Positions 1 through 10,492 are shown, counted from the first letter of the stretch. The stretch is DNA of 64,000 bases from Lathyrus oleraceus (GCF_024323335.1 NC_066584.1:273955618-274019617), one strand, 5' to 3'. The notes: a model not told the origin generated them from the letters alone. Numbers and translations: made by a program.

Positions 1-779
1 AGAAACTGCCACAAAAGCAACTCTGTTGAGGATATTGCAGGGAAATCACGAAACTTCTGCAAGAGAAACATCACAGACACAATCCACCGTACCACAAATC
101 TACTGGGGATTATCTGAGGAAGAGAAGGAGAAATGGTGATCAACCACCAAATGCTGAACCTACTAAGAGGAAACCAACAACTGCTGAGGAGGAAATAATC
201 ACTGCTCTGCTGAAGGGATAAGAGGTGAAAACCTTAACAAACGCTCTGATGGGGAAAGATAGCACAAATGAAGTATATCATGCCAACAACTCCGCTGGCG
301 ACTGTACTGAGGAAACAGACGAAGTACCGGGATGTCAACCCACCAACTACCGAATCTTCCAAAAGGAAAGCAACCATGCTGGGGGGAGAAAATTGTTGGA
401 GAGGATTGTGAAGTTCCAACAAACACTCTGGAAGAGGGCTACATTGAACATAATGATCCTTTCTCTACCAATTTGAATTTCGATGTATTCGAAGCTTCAG
501 TTAACGACGAATCGAGAATCTCTGACGAAAGGACAGCTGTGGAACAGAAAGTCTTGTCAGGATGCAGTTACTTGCCAAATCCCTAATTTTTGCTTAGATT
601 GCCCCAGGGTGAGGTACTCAATCTAGCGGGATGCAAATATTCTCTTTTTTATGTCTCTAATTTTTCTCCTGGATCGCCCTTTCAGGTTTTCCACCGAGAC
701 GCTCATTTTTGCCTAAGCCGCCCTTTCGGGTTTTCAACTTAGCGAGCTATTCTGTTTTTATTTTATATATTTTTTCTTT
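1..779 (-). other. Ogre-1 3' untranslated region (partial)
   Basis: This is the non-coding segment downstream (minus sense) of the Ogre-1 integrase stop. It aligns by eye with the 3' UTR of Ogre-3 near 50400-51150, sharing the stretch around 540-640 (TTACTTGCCAAATCCC) and the repeated pyrimidine-rich phrases around 600-740. The polypurine tract and 3' LTR of this element lie beyond the left edge of the window. Short open frames on both strands here have no family resemblance and are treated as chance. Confidence 0.75.
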
Positions 780-2843
780 TTAGGCAAAGTATTTCTTGAC
801 TGCATCTGAATTCAAAGGACGAGTGAAATCCTCCCCATCCATTGTTGTAAGTATCAAAGCACCGCCTGAAAAGGCCCTCTTAACAACATATGGACCCTCG
901 TAGTTTGGAGTCCACTTGCCCCTGGAATCGGGCGCGAAAGACAAAACTTTCTTGAGCACGAGGTCACCTTCTCGGAACACACGAGGCTTGACCTTCTTAT
1001 CGAATGCTTTCTTCATTCTTTGCTGATATAACTGACCATGGCATATGGCAGTCAATCGCTTCTCTTCAATCAAATTCAGTTGGTCGTAACGACTCTGAAT
1101 CCATTCAGCATCAGTCAACTTGGCCTCCATCAAGACTCTCATTGATGGGATCTCCACCTCTACTGGGAGAACAACCTCCATACCGTAAACAATAGAGAAA
1201 GGGGTTGCCCCTGTTGAAGTGCGGACAGATGTACAATGTCCATGCAAAGCAAATGGCGGCATCTCATGCCAATCTTTGTACGTAACAACCATCTTTTGGA
1301 TAATCTTCTTGATATTCTTGTTAGCAGCTTCAACAGCCCCATTCATCTTTGGTCTGTAAGGAGAGGAATTATGGTGTGCAATCTTGAACTCAGCGCACAA
1401 CTCTTCCATCATTTTATTATTCAGATTAGATCCATTATCAGTAATGATCTTATCTGGCACACCATAACAGAAAATTAGCTGATTCTTGATAAACTTTACG
1501 ACCACCTGCCTAGTCACATTCGCATACGAAGCGACTTCAACCCATTTGGTGAAGTAATCAATTGCTACGAGAATAAACCTGTGTCCGTTGGACGCTTTCG
1601 GTTCAATCATGCCGATCATGTCGATTCCCCACATAGAGAAAGGCCATGGTGATGAAATCACATTCAGAAGTGTCGGAGGAAAATGAATCTTATCCGCATA
1701 GATCTGACACTTGTGGCATTTCTTCACATATCTGCAGCAGTCAGACTCCATTGTCAGCCAATAGTAGCCTGCTCTCAGCATCTTTCTAGCCATGGCATGT
1801 CCATTGGAATGAGTACCAAATGAACCCTCATGGACCTCAGTCATCAACAAGTTTGCTTCGTGTCTATCCACGCATCTGAGCAAAACCATGTCAAAATTTC
1901 TCTTGTACAACACTTCACCACTGAGGTAGAAACTGCCTGACAACCTTCTCAAAGTTTTCCTATCTTTCACAGATGCCCCAGGCGGGTAGACCTGGTTCTG
2001 GAGAAAATTCTTGATATCAAAATACCAAGGCTTGTCATCATTCACTTCTTCAACTGCAAATACGTGAGCTGGTCTGTCCAAGCGCATCACGGTAATATTG
2101 GGAACTTCATTCCAATACTTGACTACAATCATCGAAGCAAGCGTAGCAAGCGCATCTGCCATCCAATTATCCTCTCGAGGAATATGATGAAAGTCAACTT
2201 CTGTAAAGAACGTTGAAATCCTCCTCGCATAATCTCTGTACGGAACGAGACCTGGCTGATTCGTCTCCCACTCACCCTTGATCTGATTGACGACCAGGGC
2301 CGAATCACCATAAACATCAAGATGTTTGATTCTCAAGTCAATACATTCTTCCAGTCCCATAATACAGGCCTCATACTCAGCCATGTTATTCGTGCATTTG
2401 AAAGTTAGCCTTGCTGTAAACGGAATATGTGTGCCATGAGGAGTAATGATTACTGCCCCAATTCCATTTCCATACTGATTTACAACGCCATCAAACACCA
2501 TCGTCCATCTGGAACCAGATTCTGGACCTTCATCAAGTGTAGGCTCATCACAATCTTTCATTTTCAAATACAGAATCTCCTCATCTGGGAAGTCGTACTG
2601 AACAGGCTGATGATCTTCAATCGGCTGATGTGCTAAATGGTTAGCCAAGATACTACCTTTGATAGCTTTCTGAGCTCGATACTCGATATCATACTCTGAT
2701 AACAACATCTGCCAACGGGCAATCCTCCCAGTTAAAGCAGGCTTCTCGAAAATATACTTGATCGGATCCATTCTGGATATTAACCAAGTCGTATGATTTA
2801 TCATGTACTGGCGTAAATGCTTAGCAGCCCAAGCCAAAGCACA
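780..2843 (-). pseudogene. Ogre-1 pol, 3' part: first RNase H tail, second (archaeal-type) RNase H, integrase
   Basis: About 685 residues remain open. Counting from the TTG codon at 2837, residues 1-70 finish the RNase H that follows RT (AWAAKHLRQYM, then RWQMLLSEYD). Residues 111-235 form a second RNase H with acidic residues D116, E154 (NMAEYEA), D178 (YGDSA) and D228 (NWMADAL). Dual RNase H is a known mark of the Tat/Ogre lineage. Integrase follows, with zinc-binding H343, H347, C374 and C377 and catalytic D406 (WGIDMIG), D467 (TDNGS) and E503, giving D,35,E spacing. A C-terminal domain ends in DAVKKYFA. There is no internal stop, so this is the best preserved pol segment in the window. 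It is cut off from RT only by an in-frame TGA at 2844-2846, and was made as part of a polyprotein, so it has no start codon of its own. Confidence 0.93.
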
Positions 2844-3685
2844 TCACGTCTTCTCAAGCATAGAGTATCGAGACTCACAGTCAGTAAACTTCTTACTGAG
2901 GTAGTAGATAGAAGATTCTTTCTTCCCTGGTTCATCTTGCTGACCGAGTACACAACCCATCGAGTCTTCAAGAACAGTCAGATACATGATCAGAGGCCTT
3001 CCTTCTATAGGTGGAGACAAGATCGGAGGTTCAGACATATACTCTTTGATACTGTCGAAAGCTTTCTGGCAATCCTCGGTCCAATCATGAGATTGATCTT
3101 TCCGGAGGAGCTTGAATATCGGCGCACATGTGGCAGTCATGTGGGATATAAATCTGGAAATATAGTTCAAGCGACCAAGAAAACCTCGGACTTGCTTTTC
3201 AGTTTTGGGCGCAGGCATCTCTTGTATTGCTTTGACCTTTGCAGGATCAACCTCAATACCTCTCTCGCTGACAACAAAACCCAACAACTTGCCAGAACGG
3301 ACTCCAAATGTACATTTGTTCGGATTCAGGAGAAGCTTGTACTTCCTCAAATGCTGAAAAAGCTTTAACAAATGCTCAATATGTTCAACTTTCTTTTGGG
3401 ACTTAGCAATCATGTCATCAACATAGACCTCTATCTCCTTGTGCATCATATCATGAAACAAGGTAGTCATAGCTCGTTGATACGTGGCTCCGACGTTCTT
3501 CAAACCGAAGGGCATCACTCGATAACAGAATGTTTTCCAAGGTGTGATGAATGTTGTCTTCTCCATATCCTCGGGTTCCATTTTGATTTCATTATATCCA
3601 GAAAATCCGTCCATAAACGAAAAGACTTTGAATTTAGTTGTATTGTCTACCAACATATCAATGTGTGGTAGAGGGAAATCATCTT
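2844..3685 (-). pseudogene. Ogre-1 reverse transcriptase core and first RNase H (broken)
   Basis: The reading frame carries RT motifs DDFPLPHIDMLVDNTTKF, SFMDGFSGYNEIKM, MPFGLKNVGATYQR and the catalytic YVDD (EVYVDDMIAKS), then the connection and first RNase H (SSIYYLSKKFTDCESRYSML). It ends at an in-frame TGA (2844-2846) where the homologous Ogre-P copy has a cysteine codon. The 5' edge abuts a deletion of roughly 50 nt at about 3685 compared with Ogre-P (14605-14655). That deletion removes the conserved RMCVDYKDLNKVSPK block and shifts the frame. The enzyme encoded here cannot be functional, although its YVDD motif survives. Confidence 0.92.
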
Positions 3686-4192
3686 CCGTCCTTCTTAGGC
3701 ACAAGCACAATATTGGCCACCCATAGAGGATATGTAGAAGTCACCAGAAACCCCGCATCAATTTGCTTCTGAACTTCCTCTTTAATCTTCACTACCATAT
3801 CTGGATGAGTTCTTCTGAGCTTCTGCTTCACAGGCACGCACTCAGGCTTCAAAGGCAGGAAATGTTGCACAATATCTGTATCTAGACCTGGCATGTCTTC
3901 ATACGACCAAGCGAAGATATCTGAATATTCTCGTACCAAACTGATCAACCCCTTCTTAATAGACTCTTCAAGAAGTGCCCCAATCTTCACCATACGAACA
4001 TAATCTTCAGACCCCAAGTTGATTGTTTCCAGATCTTCGAGATGCGGTTGAATGATCTTCTTCTCGTGCTCAAGGAGACGGGTAATCTCGTCAGGAATCT
4101 CTTCAACATCATCTTCCTCTGCCTCGAATACAGGGAATTCAAAATTGGGAGATGGCGTTGGATCATTATGTTCAATGGGTTTTAGAATCAAC
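3686..4192 (-). pseudogene. Ogre-1 pol exon 2 start: N-terminal part of RT
   Basis: This is the first coding segment after the intron. It begins at the splice acceptor (G at 4192, then TTG ATT CTA in frame). It encodes KPIEHNDPTPSPNFEFPVFE, an acidic linker, FAWSYEDMPGLD, HLPLKPEC-type residues, KQKLRRTHPDM and VANIVLVPKKDG, the usual start of Tat/Ogre RT. Joining exon 1 at 4469 to 4192 completes one codon (AA plus G) and enters exactly this frame, which supports the intron call. The frame ends at the roughly 50-nt deletion near 3685. There is no genuine initiator codon because the segment is read as part of Gag-Pro-Pol. Confidence 0.9.
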
Positions 4193-4468
4193 CTGCATAA
4201 TGATTTTGGATAATAAAAACTTTAGAATTTAAACAAGCAAATCATTATGCAGATGAAAAGATCGCTTTTATTCTTGTTTTTAGGGTTTTTTTTTGTGATC
4301 ACTGATTTCATGCAAAAGCAAAAAGTGAAAACAAATGGAAAAAAAAATGTTTTAACAATGCATTAATCGAATGAAATATCATTGTATAAATGCTGCCAAC
4401 AAATGTCATCACTTCTCCTTTTGGCATGGGAGAAGGGTTTTTGAACAAAGTGAACAAATTACGCTGAC
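4193..4468 (-). other. Ogre-1 protease-RT intron (276 nt) with acceptor stem-loop
   Basis: The donor is AA|GTCAGC (GT at 4468-4467) and the acceptor TTATGCAG|GTTG (CAG at 4195-4193). Removing 276 nt joins the protease frame to the RT frame without a shift. Unspliced RNA reads to a TAA at 4461-4459 and would give Gag-Pro only. An intron at this place is an established property of Ogre elements. The acceptor lies in one arm of a perfect 14-bp inverted repeat: CTGCATAATGATTT at plus 4193-4206 and AAATCATTATGCAG at plus 4239-4252, with a 32-nt loop. The same layout recurs in Ogre-P and Ogre-3. Confidence 0.88.
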
Positions 4469-6342
4469 TTATGAATGACCGTAGGAACATCCACAGCGAC
4501 CCAATTATGGCAGATCCCGCTAGGGATGACAAAGTTTCTCAAATCCTCCGCATCCTCTTTCAGAATAGCAGCAGCTTCCTCAGCTTGATCAGCATGGATG
4601 AAACCTCCACTCTTGAACAACCCTTTCTCATTGAATGTCCCAGAAGAATAGCCAATGCCAGCCCGAGATTTATTGTCTTCAAGCTCAATCATTTTCCCCA
4701 AACCAGCAACTGCACCACATTCAATGGCCAGTTTCGCATCACGATAGGAAGCAAATGAAGGAGACTTCTTCTCAATTGGCTCAGCAACAGACAAAGCTTG
4801 GAAAGGCGTTCCAACTTCATCCTCAGCATCAATATATGAGAAAGAAGACAAGTGGCTAACCAGGAGAGCCTTTTCTCCTCCTACCACAACCAGTTTCTTA
4901 TTCTTAACGAATTTCAGCTTCTGGTGTAGGGTGGATGTCACGGGGATAGCCTCGTGAATCCATGGTCTACCAAGGAGACATCTATAAGATGGGTGGATAT
5001 CCATAACCTGAAAGGTGATTTGGAAATCACTTGGTCCAATCTTGATTGGGAGATCAACTTCCCCAATCGCGGTCTTACGCGACCCATCGAAAGCGTTCAC
5101 AACAACACCAATCTGCCTCATAGGAGGCCCCTGATATGACAATCTCGAAAGAGTGGTCTTCGGCAATACATTCAAAGATGACCCAGTGTCCACCAACACG
5201 TTGGACATGGCGTCGCTCTTGCAGTTCATAGAAATATGTAAAGCCATGTTGTGGTCTCTTCCCTCCTTAGGGAGATCAGCGTCACAGAAACTCAAAGTGT
5301 TGCAAGCAGTGATGTTTGCAACAATACTATCAAACTGTTCAATAGTGACGTCATGATCAACATAGGCCAGGTCCAATACTTTCTGCAGAGCCTCCCTATG
5401 GGGTTCTGAATTCAGAAGCAAAGATAACACGGAGATCTTGGACGGCGTTTGTAGAAGCTGGTCTATAACGTTGTACTCACTCTTCTTGATGAGCTTTAGC
5501 ATCTCATCACATTCTTCATTCACAGTGCCATTCGGGCCAACAGAAGAAGCAGGAGTTTTTTGTACAGAGGAGGGTTTGGCAACAGGTGCCGGATTCGAAA
5601 CATTCACCGCAGTTCCAACCGGACGCTCAGCAGAATCAGAAACAACGTGAGGCTTCGGGGGTGCAGAAAACACATGACCACTACGGGTCAACCCACTCAC
5701 ATCAGCAATATTTACCACAGAAGTTGAAGGCAACGACACTTCTTTCCCACCTTCCACAGCAACTGGATTGTATCGGAAGGGAATTGCTCTATCAGAAGAA
5801 TAAGGCACCAGGCCTGCAGGCTTGATCACCAAAGAAGGAGAGACCTTCGGCTTGCTACCATCATAACGGATGGCAACAGGTTCAGGAATTTTGAACACAG
5901 GAGAAATCACATTTACTTCTGGTTCGTCTTCATCAACATTTCTGTTTTGAAGAATCTCAATAGTCCCCTCATCTAACAGCTCTTGCAGCTCTCTACGCAC
6001 CTGGCGGAAACCCAATCTATTAATAGAGTAGATGCGGCATTTGTCATGGTCGTGCTCCATATGACTGTAATCACACAGCCGACGATGCAACTCGACCAAT
6101 GACTGTCGAATATGGCTTACATATTTGACCTTATATTTGCCAGGGAAGCCCTGGACCATGTTAACCGACTTCCCATGCTCGGGCAATGGGTTCTTCGTAA
6201 CATTGGGGCCTGAGTCCTCAAAGCTCAGAATGCCGCATCTCATAAGGTCTTGCACCTTAGTCTTCAACGGATAGCAGTTTTCTATATTGTGACCGGGGGC
6301 ACCAGAATGATAAACACAATGTTGGTCGGGCTTGTACCACCA
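4469..6342 (-). CDS. Ogre-1 zinc knuckle and aspartic protease region (exon 1, distal part)
   Basis: This is open from just after the TAG at 6343-6345 to the intron. It starts with WWYKPDQHCVYHSGAPGH and a later Cys, a CCHC-like knuckle with His in place of the second Cys. A linker follows (KTKVQDLMRCGILSFEDSG, LCDYSHMEHDHDKCRIY). From the Met at 6267 there are 602 residues before the intronic stop. The retropepsin active site VLVDTGSSLNVLP has its Asp at residue 360 (about 5190), and the flap/C-terminal motif is YRCLLGRPWIHEA. The segment is in the same frame as gag, so only the TAG separates them. It matures Gag-Pol in virus-like particles. No lesion is visible inside the protease itself. 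Confidence 0.9.
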
Positions 6343-7737
6343 CTACGGGTTAGCAGGCACAGCCGGAGGATCTCTAGGAGTAATCAGTTTCCGCTCTATT
6401 AAAGAGGGATATAGCTCAGCGTATAACATAGGAATAGGATCAAAAGTGATCTTCTTCCTCTCATAATTCAAATTAGCCTGATTACTGCTGCCACGAGGCT
6501 GGTAAACCTGTTGTTGTGGGCGATGTTGCTGTTGATACTGCTGTTGAGGTTGCTGGTTATGCTGATTGTTGTCTTTGAAGACAGGTGCTATATGAGCCAC
6601 CTGATGCTGGTTGATGGCATGACGCACAGGCTTCCTCTTGGCAGAGGGTCTTCTAGGTTTAGCATGGGATTTCACAGCATGTGCCTCCCCATCTTTCTTC
6701 TTAAACGCCCCATATCGTTTAGAAGAGCCTTCATCCTTGGTCAAACGTCCTTCCCGGACTCCTTCCTCCAATCGCATCCCCATGTTCACCATCTCGGTGA
6801 AATCAGAGGGAGCACTAGCGACCATCCGCTCATAATAAAATGAACTAAGAGTTTTCAAAAAGATCTTAGTCATCTCCTTCTCTTCCAGCGGAGGAGTAAT
6901 CTGAGCTTCCAGCTCTCGCCACCTCTGGGCGTATTCCTTAAATGTCTCTTTGTCCTTCTGGGACATAGCTTTGAGTTGATCACGATCAGGAGCCATATCC
7001 ACATTATACTTGTATTGCTTGACGAAGGCTTCGCCAAGATCGTTGAAGGAACGAATGTTTGCACTATCAAGGCTCATATACCACCGAAGAGCAGCACCAG
7101 ACAAACTATCCTGAAAATAATGAATCAGCAATTGATCATTATCAGTCTGAGTAGACATTTTCCTGGCATACATAACCAGGTGGCTGAGAGGGCAGGTGTT
7201 CCCTTTATACTTCTCAAAGTCTGGGACTTTGAATTTGACGGGTATCTTCACACCGGGAACCAAGCATAGTTCAGCAGCAGACTTGCCGAACAAATCTTTT
7301 CCTCTAAGGGTCTTCAATTCCTTGCGGAGCTCAAGAAATTGGTCATTCATAGCATCCATCTTTTCATTAACATCTGGGCCCTCAGACGGCTCAGAATGAT
7401 AGATGGATTCGTCTACCCTGGGAGTGGTGTGCACGACAGGAGGAGGCATTGCAAGGACCGGGCTAGATGCCGGCATGGAAGCAAATGTAGGAGCTGGAAT
7501 ATCAGGCATAAAACCTAGAGGCATACCCCACGGAAACCCGGCTGGCATGGCTGGCATGAAGTGGCCACTGGCAGCTGGCACAGTTGAAGAAACCACTTCA
7601 GATATAACAGTCCTCTGGGGAGGAGTTGCAGGCGGCGAAGAGGGTTGATTCTGGGCAGCCAAGAACTGCTCCATCAGAGCGCTCAGTCTGGCGACCTCTT
7701 CCTTCAGCTCTCGGTTCTCTTGTTCAAGTTGATCCAT
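6343..7737 (-). CDS. Ogre-1 gag capsid region
   Basis: I chose ATG at 7737 (MDQLEQENRELKEEVARLSAL) because a coiled-coil N-terminus starts there and Ogre-3 has an ATG at the matching place (53711). The frame is open for 23 codons further upstream. The product is about 464 aa: coiled coil (1-30), a Pro/Ala/Met-rich linker (35-130), the Retrotrans_gag domain (DQLLIHYFQDSLSGAALRWY, KQYKYNVDMAPDR, FKEYAQRWRELEAQITPPL), then a basic, Gln-rich tail (QPQQQYQQQHRPQQQ). The role is the structural protein of the retrotransposon particle. The frame stops at TAG 6343-6345, just before the zinc knuckle. Ogre-3 has CGG there, so this stop is either a mutation or a readthrough site. Confidence 0.9.
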   Translation of the reverse strand: MDQLEQENRELKEEVARLSALMEQFLAAQNQPSSPPATPPQRTVISEVVSSTVPAASGHFMPAMPAGFPWGMPLGFMPDIPAPTFASMPASSPVLAMPPPVVHTTPRVDESIYHSEPSEGPDVNEKMDAMNDQFLELRKELKTLRGKDLFGKSAAELCLVPGVKIPVKFKVPDFEKYKGNTCPLSHLVMYARKMSTQTDNDQLLIHYFQDSLSGAALRWYMSLDSANIRSFNDLGEAFVKQYKYNVDMAPDRDQLKAMSQKDKETFKEYAQRWRELEAQITPPLEEKEMTKIFLKTLSSFYYERMVASAPSDFTEMVNMGMRLEEGVREGRLTKDEGSSKRYGAFKKKDGEAHAVKSHAKPRRPSAKRKPVRHAINQHQVAHIAPVFKDNNQHNQQPQQQYQQQHRPQQQVYQPRGSSNQANLNYERKKITFDPIPMLYAELYPSLIERKLITPRDPPAVPANP

Positions 7738-8046
7738 CACTCTTGCAGAATTGGCTCGGGTGTAGTACCGATGAGTCAGCTTGTCTTCAAAATAAATGAA
7801 GAGCACAGAGTTAGGCCACAGACAAGAAGATCAGAACAACACCTGCTTATGCGAGATGATGCATGCAATGCTCGTGCATATGCTTTGTTTTTATTTCAAG
7901 GAACTTTTAGGGTTCAATTTGCAAATTTTGAATATTTAAGCATTTAATCGCATATGGAAAATATCTCATCAAATATATTCAAGACAAAGAAGTACAGCAT
8001 TGTTGATTATTACAAGGGAAAAGGAAAATGAACATCCTATGGATCC
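7738..8046 (-). other. Ogre-1 spacer between ORF1 and gag
   Basis: This is AT-rich sequence without a supported gene. The part nearest gag (7738-7806) remains open in the gag frame and encodes HRYYTRANSARV, similar in pattern to the segment just upstream of gag in Ogre-3, so translation could start upstream. I see no other signal. Confidence 0.6.
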
Positions 8047-9482
8047 CTAGAAGCTCGAGATGCTGGAAGACGAGATACACAAAGTCTCTTGATCTCTCTC
8101 ATATGCACCTTCCATATCCGCTTTCTCCTTAGCAAGTCGATCATACTTCCTCTTCCCGAATTTGGAAGACTGAGGAAGCAGAGAAGTCCAGGTATCATTC
8201 GGATCATCTATCACCTGATGCTCGAGAAACTCGATCAGAGGGTCCTTCTCCTTGATTTGCTGAAGCAACTCTTCTCTTTCACGGATCCAGGCACGTGAAA
8301 GGTCTTCTTTTCTCAACTCCTCTACGCCTTGATTATGGAGGGTTGAAGGCCCAACCACATCCAACGGTGTAGGTCTCGGATAATCATAAGGCATAAGATA
8401 CTCTGATGCTCTCTGTCTGACCCAAGTCGTGTACGGCTCCAAAGCAATGCAGTTCTTCGGACCCAACTCATTTCTACCCTTCTTGTGAATCTTGCGCCAA
8501 GCGCGGACCATCCTGGCTTTCAGACCTTGGGGATCTTTACCCTCCTAAAAGAATACACCTCTAACAGAATGTTATGAGGTTTATCCTTTAGGGGGAACCC
8601 AAGCTGACGACGTGCTAAGATAGGGTTGTAGCTGATCCCACCACATGTACCAAGAAGAGGCACATTAGGGAATTCACCACAATAATCAATGATCTGAACT
8701 GTATCATACACGCGATCATACCAAGAGATATCATCATTAGTGAGAGACATAAGTCTCGTAGACCACCGTAGACATCCCTTGTTCTCCTTGAAAGCGACCG
8801 TCTGCGGTAAGTGAGAAATAAACCACTTATACAACAGAGGCAAATAGCACACAATAACTCCTCCACCCTTTGCATTCCTCAAATGCAAAGAGAAATAGGC
8901 ATCACCCAACAGAGTAGGAACGGGATTAAGGACAGAAAAGATCCTAATGGCGTTCACATCCACAAATTTGTCAATGTTGGGGAACAATACCAAACCATAG
9001 ATGAGCAGCACAAACAAAGCCTCAAAGGCACCCTCACTCATGGCCTTCCCATAAACAGTAGCTTGAGCGATGAGGAAATCAGAAGGAAGACCCTGAATTC
9101 CACATTTGGTGGTCATATGAGCTTCAATCAAGGATTCATCTATGTGCAACAAGTCTGCGATCTCTCGAGAAGTTGGAATACTCTCCAAGCCACTGAACGA
9201 CACCTGATCCAGAATAGGAATACCCACAAGATGAGCATACTCCTCGAGCGTAGGCAACAGCTGAAAGTCCGGAAAAAAGAAGCAATGATACAGAGGATCA
9301 TAGAACTGCGCCAAAGTACTCATCAACCCTTCCTCAACCTGAGTAGTCAACAGAGGCAGAAGCTTCCCATAACGAGCTTTGAAACCCAAGGGATCTAATA
9401 CATAAGATGTCAGATTCCTTAACTCTTTCACATCGGGCTGTCAAAAGTTATACTTAATTGTATGCCTTTTTGGTCTTTCCAT
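8047..9482 (-). pseudogene. Ogre-1 ORF1 protein (extra ORF upstream of gag), broken
   Basis: An extra ORF between the LTR and gag is a known feature of Ogre elements; its function is not established. The likely start is ATG at 9482 (MERPKRHTIKYNF), which aligns with the Ogre-2 start (MDYGRRNTKKYSF). A TGA follows at about 9443-9441 where Ogre-2 has CGA (Arg), and the frame is then open for 303 residues (LTSYVLDPLGF, QFYDPLYHCFFFPDFQLLPT, LFPNIDKFVDVNAIRIF, PLLYKWFISHLP, RLMSLTNDDISWYDRV). A one-base indel near 8540-8555 moves the reading into a second frame (8511-8047) with KARMVRAWRKIHKKGRNELGPKN and a charged coiled-coil tail. The protein resembles plant-mobile-domain or DUF7745-like proteins. 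That is from memory and was not searched. Confidence 0.82.
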
Positions 9483-10469
9483 GTCTGAAAATTTTGCAAA
9501 TAAACCCTTTAAGTTCCTTGAAAATTTTCTGATTTTTCTGATGACATGAATGCAGATGAATGCATGAATGCAGCAATCACACTCAAGGATCAAGCAAAAC
9601 ACACCAGACAAAGGTCATGGGAAAGCTCATAGTATCCTTAATATCAATCATCCATCTTGGTGGATTATGGTTTTCACCTTATCAACACCCAAGTTCCAAT
9701 GATATTAACGATACATGAACCGGCTCAATCATCCTTAATATCAATCATCCATTTTGGTGGATTATGGTTTTCACCTTATTAACACCCAAGTTCCATTGAT
9801 ATTAAGGATGTCTGAACGACTCAACCATGAATCACGGGTTTGTTGAGAGTCACGAGCATGGAGTCTCGGTTAAGAACTACCCAAAGGGAGTGTACTAGGG
9901 TTTAAACCTGCCGAACATGTTCTACCAGAGGTTCCCATAGTCATCATCCCATCTTTTGAATATTATCGGAGGAACGAATACTCGTATTCCAAAAATATTC
10001 TCAAGAGAGACTCTTATGAGTGTAGCATCGCGTAACAATCGCATCAGATCTTACATCTGAACGACCTCCACACTACGTCCTAAAAATAGGCCAAGATGGG
10101 CTTGGTAAACTAAGGTCCTTGGCTTCCAAGGCACATGATTGAAAGAATAATGCCTAACCACAAATGACTTGTGTGAAATTATTAATCCAACATGACCTCC
10201 ACCAAGTGAATGGACTCGCAAGTCAACTTGTTAAGGAATACTCCACACAAGTCGACGAGACTATGCCATTCTCCTATCCTAAGGTGCACTCGAGTTCGGG
10301 TATAGAACTCGTCTCACAGAGATCACCAAGCAAACAACAATTGTATATCTAGCAATTCAAACATTACAATCAATACAGTAATCCCAAATTGTACAAAAAT
10401 ATGTCATATAACAAATAAACAATATCATACAACAAGGGTGAAAAGTAGGCAAAACCACCAAGAATCTCT
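9483..10469 (-). other. Ogre-1 5' leader (PBS to ORF1)
   Basis: This is non-coding. It is collinear with the Ogre-2 leader (33241-34092): both have GGTGGATTATGGTTTTCACC, CGAGCATGGAGTC, the phrase CGCGTAACAA (about 10030 and 33690), CCACAAATGACTTGTGTG, and end in TCCCCAGCAGAG at the PBS. It contains a 97-bp tandem duplication (see 9634-9810). Packaging and dimerisation signals would be expected here by analogy with other retroelements; none is proven. Confidence 0.75.
9634..9810 (-). repeat. Duplicated 97-bp hairpin unit in the Ogre-1 leader
   Basis: There are two head-to-tail copies with period 97 bp (CCTTAATATC at 9636 and 9733). Each begins ATCCTTAATATCA and ends about 78 bp later with its complement (TGATATTAA-CGAT in copy 1, TGATATTAAGGAT in copy 2), so each unit can fold into a stem closing a conserved loop (GGTGGATTATGGTTTTCACC). 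Ogre-2 has one unit at about 33400-33470, with a degraded outer stem. Confidence 0.8.
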
Positions 10470-10487
10470 CCCCAGCAGAGTCGCCAC
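10470..10487 (-). promoter_or_regulatory. Ogre-1 primer binding site
   Basis: The minus sense reads GTGGCGACTCTGCTGGGG, five bases downstream of the LTR end. Ogre PBSs of this sequence are described as complementary to tRNA-Arg; I recall that rather than having checked it. The same site occurs at 34093-34110 and 54733-54749. Confidence 0.85.
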
Positions 10488-10492
10488 TTTTC

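Noticed and set aside
2817..3368. A 183-codon plus-strand frame.
   Set aside because: It is antisense to the Ogre-1 RT and RNase H, with a composition that reflects the opposite strand.
10470..10487. A tRNA gene at the GTGGCGACTCTG sites.
   Set aside because: Only the short 3'-end complement is present, next to LTR ends. No cloverleaf can be formed from the flanks.
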